NCBI RefSeq assembly: GCF_039595395.1
Contig: NZ_JBCNLP010000001.1
Coordinates: forward strand, 1,364,001-1,428,000
Source: Novosphingobium sp.
GTDB taxonomy: Bacteria > Pseudomonadota > Alphaproteobacteria > Sphingomonadales > Sphingomonadaceae
Length of the DNA stretch: 64,000 nt
Direction of reading: 5' to 3'
Part shown: in pieces, positions 59,932 to 64,000 of the stretch
How positions within the stretch are numbered: the first letter of the stretch is position 1
How the letters are laid out: every line of letters starts with the position of its first letter
Notes under the pieces: model-generated
What the model was told of the DNA's origin: nothing
The model's input: only the letters and a program-made list of their open reading frames with translations
The model's database searches: none
Made by a program: the position numbers and the translations under genes

Positions 59932-60789
59932 ATGGCGGATAACAACCAGTACGGCAGCAATCAGCAGCGCGTGGCAAGCGCGGGCGGCGTTCCAGCAGGA
60001 GTCGTCGCGTCGCAGGTGGCAGCGCGGATCGCGGCCGAGCAGGCAGCACAGGCTGCGCGCGCCAGGCTCGGCCTTCCCCTTTATCAGAATCCACATCTCA
60101 TCGCTCTGGCCTCGCATGGCGGGGTGGGGGTGCTGGCTCATGTGACGGATTACAGCTTTGCCGAAAAGGCGCCGCTGATCCCGCTCACGGCGGATGAATT
60201 TCCGCGCGCCTCGCTGGATTATCCCATCGTCTTTCTGGGTGACGGACGTCAGCCCTATGCCGTGGCCGGGCTGGAGGCGGGGCATAACCAGTTCATCCAC
60301 AACGGTGTTTATCGTGTGGATGCCTATGTGCCCGGCTATCTGCGGCGCTATCCTTTCGCTTTCGGCCCGGCGCAGGGGCGCGAGGGGCCCGCGCTTTACC
60401 TCGACCATGCCTCGCGCCGGGTGGCGCCGGTGGGGGCAGGAGGCGCGGTGCCGCTGTTCCAGAACCGCGATGTCACCGATCTGACGCGCCATGCGGTGGG
60501 CTTCTGCCGCAGCTATCAGGCGGCGGAGGCGCGCACCACTCTGGTGCTTACCCTGTTGCAGGCGCATGGCCTGCTCGAAGCCAAGAGCGTCCAGCACACC
60601 TCGCCGGGCGCGAGCACGCCTCATCTGGCGCTCGAGTTCTTCTCCGTCTCGCCTGAAAGGGTCGAGGCGCTGAGTGACGATGTGTTTCTGGAACTGCGCA
60701 AGGCCGGAGTGCTGCCGGTCATTCACGCCCAGATCGCCTCTCAGGCGCGCTGGACGGCGCTGGCGGCGGCACTGCGCGTCGGGGCCTGA
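59932..60789 (+). CDS. SapC family protein
   Basis: A 285-residue protein with a polar Gln/Ala-rich N terminus of about 45 residues and a SapC-type domain: YQNPHLIALASHGGVGVLAH, PLTADEFPRASLDYPIVFLG near residue 75, and YVPGYLRRYPFAFGPAQGR near residue 125. A C-terminal DVFLELRKAGVLPVIHAQIA follows. SapC was named for a neighbour of S-layer genes in Campylobacter; many alphaproteobacterial homologues act near tryptophan halogenase and TonB-receptor genes, which are not seen here. The ATG at 59932 follows CAGGGA. Confidence 0.82.
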   Translation: MADNNQYGSNQQRVASAGGVPAGVVASQVAARIAAEQAAQAARARLGLPLYQNPHLIALASHGGVGVLAHVTDYSFAEKAPLIPLTADEFPRASLDYPIVFLGDGRQPYAVAGLEAGHNQFIHNGVYRVDAYVPGYLRRYPFAFGPAQGREGPALYLDHASRRVAPVGAGGAVPLFQNRDVTDLTRHAVGFCRSYQAAEARTTLVLTLLQAHGLLEAKSVQHTSPGASTPHLALEFFSVSPERVEALSDDVFLELRKAGVLPVIHAQIASQARWTALAAALRVGA

Positions 60790-60850
60790 GTTTGGCAGGA
60801 CCTGCGAAAGCGCCGTCGGGGCAGGCCCGGCGGCGCTTTCGCGTTCAAGC

Positions 60851-61459
60851 TCAATAGGCGGCGGTGAAGCGGGCGCGGCTGTGCTTGTGCTGCTCCAGTT
60901 CGTCGACCATGGCGATGGCGTAATCGGCGAAGCTGATCTTGCTGTCGCCCTTGTCATCCAGCACCAGGGCATCGCCGCCCGCGCGGTAATGGCCGGTGCG
61001 CGGCCCTTCGAAAATCAGCGCGGCGGGGGAGAAGAAGGTCCAGTCGATCTCGCTCTCGCCCTTCAGTGCGTCGAGAAAGGCGATGCCGCCCTGCGCGGGG
61101 CCTTTCCATTCTTCGGGGAAATCGGGCGAGTCGATCACCCGGCTGCCGTCGGGCAGGGTCAGGCTGGCCGCGCCGCCTGTCACCAGCAGACGGGGCACAC
61201 CGGCCTGCTTGAGCGCGTCGAGCAGGGTGGCGGCGCCGACATCGAAATGCAGAGCGCTGATCACCGCATCGCTGCCCGCGATCAGTCCCGGCAGAGCGGC
61301 GGGATCGCTGGCATCGCCCTGCACGGCGGTGACACCCTCGGCCGAGGGAATCGCCTCGGGCTTGCGGGCGATGGCGGTGACCTGATGGCCCCGGCTGGCC
61401 AGCTCCCTGGTGATTTCGGAACCGGCGCGGCCGCTGGCGCCCAGAACTGCTACCTTCAT
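60851..61459 (-). CDS. NAD(P)-dependent oxidoreductase, atypical SDR (NmrA/YwnB-like)
   Basis: A 202-residue Rossmann protein of the atypical SDR group. The nucleotide motif VLGASGRAGSEITRELASRG is at the N terminus, with AIARKP as the NADP-binding strand, and LVTGGAASLTLPDGSRVIDS near residue 95; WTFFSPAALIFEGPRTGHYR near residue 145 is typical of YwnB/YeaR-like proteins. AGGAGG precedes the ATG at 61459. It is divergent from an HxlR regulator, with GGTAACC repeats between them, and is the likely target. Confidence 0.9.
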   Translation of the reverse strand: MKVAVLGASGRAGSEITRELASRGHQVTAIARKPEAIPSAEGVTAVQGDASDPAALPGLIAGSDAVISALHFDVGAATLLDALKQAGVPRLLVTGGAASLTLPDGSRVIDSPDFPEEWKGPAQGGIAFLDALKGESEIDWTFFSPAALIFEGPRTGHYRAGGDALVLDDKGDSKISFADYAIAMVDELEQHKHSRARFTAAY

Positions 61460-61480
61460 AAAGACCTCCTGTGGTTTCTT

Positions 61481-61545
61481 CTGGTAACCAGGTGTGCTAT
61501 GGAAACGATCCATGCAAGACGGCACTTTTTTCTCACCAGGTTACC
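61481..61545. promoter_or_regulatory. Candidate HxlR operator pair
   Basis: GGTAACCAGGTG (61483-61494) is repeated in inverted orientation with one change as CACCAGGTTACC (61534-61545). The first also forms a local dyad, CTGGTAACCAG. One copy lies between the divergent genes, the other at the start of the HxlR gene, which suggests autorepression. Confidence 0.5.
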
Positions 61546-61937
61546 CTGATGAAACCGGGTCGGCCTTTCCGCGCGGCAATGCCTTTGCGCGCGACTGCCC
61601 CACCCGCAAGCTGCTCGACCGCATCGGCGACACATGGAGCGTGCTGCTGCTGCGCCTGCTGGGCGACGGGCCGCAGCGTTTCAGCGCGTTGAAACGCGCG
61701 GTGGACGGCATTTCGCAAAAGATGCTGAGCCAGACTCTGCGCTCGCTGGAGCGCGACGGGCTGGTCACCCGCCATGCCGAGCCCACCGTGCCGGTCAGCG
61801 TGACCTATACGCTCACGCCGCTCGGGCGCGAATTGCTCGATGCGCTTGGGTTCCTGATCGACTGGGCTGAAACGCGCATGGGCCATGTCAGTGCCAATCA
61901 GCAGCGCTATGACGCGCGGCGGCTGGAAGAGATTTAG
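61512..61937 (+). CDS. HxlR family transcriptional regulator
   Basis: A 141-residue winged-helix regulator: CPTRKLLDRIGDTWSVLLLR near residue 28, LGDGPQRFSALKRAVDGISQ, KMLSQTLRSLERDGLVTRHA and VTYTLTPLGRELLDALGFL. The cysteine before the first helix is typical of redox- or aldehyde-sensing members. The ATG at 61512 overlaps a candidate operator. It is divergent from the NAD(P)-dependent oxidoreductase gene and convergent, with a 4-bp overlap, with the MFS transporter gene. Confidence 0.92.
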   Translation: MQDGTFFSPGYPDETGSAFPRGNAFARDCPTRKLLDRIGDTWSVLLLRLLGDGPQRFSALKRAVDGISQKMLSQTLRSLERDGLVTRHAEPTVPVSVTYTLTPLGRELLDALGFLIDWAETRMGHVSANQQRYDARRLEEI

Positions 61938-63262
61938 GCCGGCAGCGGATCGGCCAAACCGCGCGGCCCGACCGTCAGCGCGAGAGCGGCGATCAGCGCC
62001 CCGCATGCCATGATCGCGGCGACCAGCGGCAGGGTAAAGCCCGCCTGAAACAGGAAGCCGCCGATCACCGGGCCCAGCGCCGCGCCGCCACGCCCCACGC
62101 CGATCACAAAGCCCGTGCCCCCCGCGCGAGTCGCGGTGGGGAAGGAAGAGGCGACCAGCGCATAGAGCCCCACCACACCCGCATTGGTGCAGAAGCCGCC
62201 GATGGCCGCCGCCCATGCCAGCGCATGCAGGCCCGCGTGCGGCTGGCCGAACCAGGTCACCGTCACCACCGAGGCCAGCATGGCGCCGACGATCAGCTTG
62301 CGCAGCGGCAGCACGCTGCTGAGCGCGGCAAACACCAGTCCGCCGATCAGCCCGCCGACATTGGCCCAGACCAGCACGCCGCCCGCCGCCGAGGGGGTGA
62401 AGCCCATATCGCTGACCACCTTGGGCACCCATTTCAGGATGAAGTAGAAGGTGAGGATATGCATGAAATAGGCGATGGTCAGCATCACGGTCAGGCGGCG
62501 CAGATCGGGCGAGAACAGATCGGCCAGCGTGGTCTTGCGCGGTGCTTCGCTCTGCGGGGGTAGGGCCGAGACAGTGTCATGCCCCAGCTTGCGCAGCGAC
62601 TGGTTGAGGCGCCCCAGCGTGCCTGCATCGCGTCGCAGCAACACGGCGCTGACGGGCTCGGGCAGGAAGATCGCCACGAAGGGCAGCAGCAGCAGCGTCA
62701 TGCCGCAGCCCAGCAGGAACACATCGCGCCAGCCATGGGTGGCCAGCATGGCGCTGGCGATCGAGCCGCCCGCGATGGCGCCCATGGGGTAACCCGCCGC
62801 CATCACCGTGACGGCGGCGCTGCGCCAGCGGTCATTGGCATATTCGGCAACCAGCGCATTGGTGACCGCCAGCATGCCGCCGATGCCAAGGCCCGTCAGC
62901 ACGCGGGTGATCGCCAGCTCTGGCAGGGAATGGACGAAAGATGTGGCGCCCATGCCCGCCAGCATCATCGCCAGACAGCCCAGCACCGTGGCGCGCCGCC
63001 CGATCCTGTCGGCCACCTGGCCCAGCAGGATCGAGCCGAGCGCCATGCCCATCAGCTCGAACGAGAGCACAAAGCCCAGCGCTTTGCGGTCGATGGCCCA
63101 TTCGGCGGCGATGCCCGGCGAGGCAAAGCTGATCGAGAGCACATCGAAACCGTCCAGAGCATTGAGCGCGACACAGACCGCGATAGCCATCACCTGCTGC
63201 CACCGCATGGAGGCCATGGCCATCAGGCGCCGTGGGTCGGCGCCGGTCTGTGTGTCGATCAT
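61934..63262 (-). CDS. MFS transporter, aromatic acid:H+ symporter (AAHS) type
   Basis: A 442-residue transporter with 12 hydrophobic segments. The AAHS signature LNALDGFDVLSISFASPGIA lies in the first helix near residue 35 (the Asp pair is needed for proton-coupled aromatic acid uptake in PcaK), and GQVADRIGRRATVLGCLAMM near residue 85. It imports aromatic or related acids. The acyl-CoA synthetase gene upstream on the same strand, 32 bp away, suggests that the imported acid is activated to a CoA thioester. Confidence 0.9.
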   Translation of the reverse strand: MIDTQTGADPRRLMAMASMRWQQVMAIAVCVALNALDGFDVLSISFASPGIAAEWAIDRKALGFVLSFELMGMALGSILLGQVADRIGRRATVLGCLAMMLAGMGATSFVHSLPELAITRVLTGLGIGGMLAVTNALVAEYANDRWRSAAVTVMAAGYPMGAIAGGSIASAMLATHGWRDVFLLGCGMTLLLLPFVAIFLPEPVSAVLLRRDAGTLGRLNQSLRKLGHDTVSALPPQSEAPRKTTLADLFSPDLRRLTVMLTIAYFMHILTFYFILKWVPKVVSDMGFTPSAAGGVLVWANVGGLIGGLVFAALSSVLPLRKLIVGAMLASVVTVTWFGQPHAGLHALAWAAAIGGFCTNAGVVGLYALVASSFPTATRAGGTGFVIGVGRGGAALGPVIGGFLFQAGFTLPLVAAIMACGALIAALALTVGPRGLADPLPA

Positions 63263-63294
63263 ACTCTCTCAACCCTATCGTGTTTTATCGTGTA

Positions 63295-63999
63295 TCAACC
63301 AACCAGCATCAGCGCGTCGAGCGCCAGCAGGCCATGACCCTTCGGACCCAGAATGACAGGATTGAGGTCCAGTTCAAGCAGGCGCGGATTGGCGACCATC
63401 ACAGCCGCCACCTGCCGGATCAAACCGGCCAGAGCCTGCACATCGAGCGCCGGAGCGCCGCGCCATCCGGCCAGCAGCGGCGCATTCTTCAGCCCCATCA
63501 GCGCGGCGACGATCTGCTCCTCGCCAAGATCGGGGGTGATGAGGGCGACATCCTTCAGGATTTCCGCCGTCACCCCGCCGAAACCGGCCAGCACCACCGG
63601 GCCCCAGTCGGGATCGTTTTTGGCGCCCACGATCATTTCCAGACCGCGCGCGCCCATGGTCTCGATCAGCACGCCATCCAGCGCGATGCCCGCGTCATAG
63701 GCCGCGACATTGGCATGAATGCGCTCCCATGCGGCGCGCACGGCGGCATCGTCGGGCAGGTTGAGGATCACGCCGCCCGCATCGCTCTTGTGGCTGAGCG
63801 CGGCGGCCTGCGCCTTCATGGCGACCGGATAACCGGCGGCCTGAGCGGCGCTGACCGCCTCCTCGGCGCTGGCGGCAAAACCGCCGCGCGGGAAGGCAAG
63901 GCCCAAGGGCGCCAGCAGCGCCTTGGAGCGATATTCCGGGATGACGCCCGCCTCATCCTCCAGCGCGGGGATGGCGAAAGGCGCGGGCGTATGGTCGGC
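63295..63999 (-). CDS. ADP-forming acyl-CoA synthetase, C-terminal ATP-grasp domain (5' end outside window)
   Basis: The frame is open to the window edge, so only the last 234 residues are seen. They form the ATP-grasp part of the NDP-forming acetyl/acyl-CoA synthetase family: PEYRSKALLAPLGLAFPRG, YPVAMKAQAAALSHKSDAGG, GARGLEMIVGAKNDPDWGPV and LELDLNPVILGPKGHGLLAL. In sphingomonads this family includes feruloyl-CoA synthetase FerA. The AAHS-type transporter next door fits an aromatic acid substrate, but the substrate is inferred. A start at 63906 would be internal. Confidence 0.88.
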   Translation of the reverse strand, partial: ADHTPAPFAIPALEDEAGVIPEYRSKALLAPLGLAFPRGGFAASAEEAVSAAQAAGYPVAMKAQAAALSHKSDAGGVILNLPDDAAVRAAWERIHANVAAYDAGIALDGVLIETMGARGLEMIVGAKNDPDWGPVVLAGFGGVTAEILKDVALITPDLGEEQIVAALMGLKNAPLLAGWRGAPALDVQALAGLIRQVAAVMVANPRLLELDLNPVILGPKGHGLLALDALMLVG

Positions 64000-64000
64000 C

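Overview
The window looks like chromosomal DNA of a high-GC alphaproteobacterium of the order Sphingomonadales, most like Novosphingobium. The lineage call rests on a PhyR/NepR/EcfG general stress response locus, several HWE/HisKA_2 histidine kinases, a bacteriophytochrome with its heme oxygenase, a DUF6771-like small protein, a SapC-like protein and an ADP-forming acyl-CoA synthetase. No rRNA, tRNA, CRISPR array, phage or insertion-sequence gene was recognised. Both ends cut through genes: an M16 peptidase on the left and the acyl-CoA synthetase on the right.

Layout. 0-16 kb: M16 peptidase, class II DAHP synthase, LysE exporter, quinone reductase, CocE-type hydrolase, a hybrid kinase/LuxR response regulator pair, an oxidoreductase, YceI, and an azoreductase/DODA dioxygenase pair divergent from a LysR regulator. 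16-24 kb: an ilvD copy of gammaproteobacterial type broken by several small insertions, then a short asparaginase-like protein with L-serine dehydratase, an HxlR/MDR divergon, a racemase and a hydrolase. 24-28 kb: CsbD, the bphO-bphP light-sensing operon, and an iron permease-like protein. 28-46 kb is a stress-response neighbourhood: a glycosyltransferase/GH130 operon, nepR, phyR, ecfG, a four-gene sensory operon with two kinases and two receivers, small stress proteins, a ferritin-like protein, DUF4403 and cyclopropane fatty acid synthase. 46-64 kb: aldo/keto reductase, TetR with a GH3 beta-glucosidase, an XRE/MmyB regulator, a three-PAS HWE kinase, YihY, a bestrophin, an APC transporter, SapC, an HxlR divergon, and an aromatic-acid type MFS transporter beside the acyl-CoA synthetase.

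Two patterns tie the region together. First, six intergenic sites match the EcfG promoter GGAAC-N16-C(A/G)TT exactly. They lie before ecfG, nepR, the glycosyltransferase operon, the ferritin-like gene, cfa, and a gene-free stretch that ends in a strong intrinsic terminator; the last looks like an undescribed stress-induced small RNA of about 110 nt. Near matches lie before phyR and in the shared promoter of the sensory operon and a YeaQ-like gene. The nepR gene is only 58 codons with a GTG start and lies beyond phyR rather than beside ecfG. Second, six intergenic elements of about 160-780 bp are bounded by palindromic ends in inverted orientation. Nearly all sit where genes converge, so they look like mobile or amplified repeats that also serve as transcription terminators; one carries a small secreted-protein gene.
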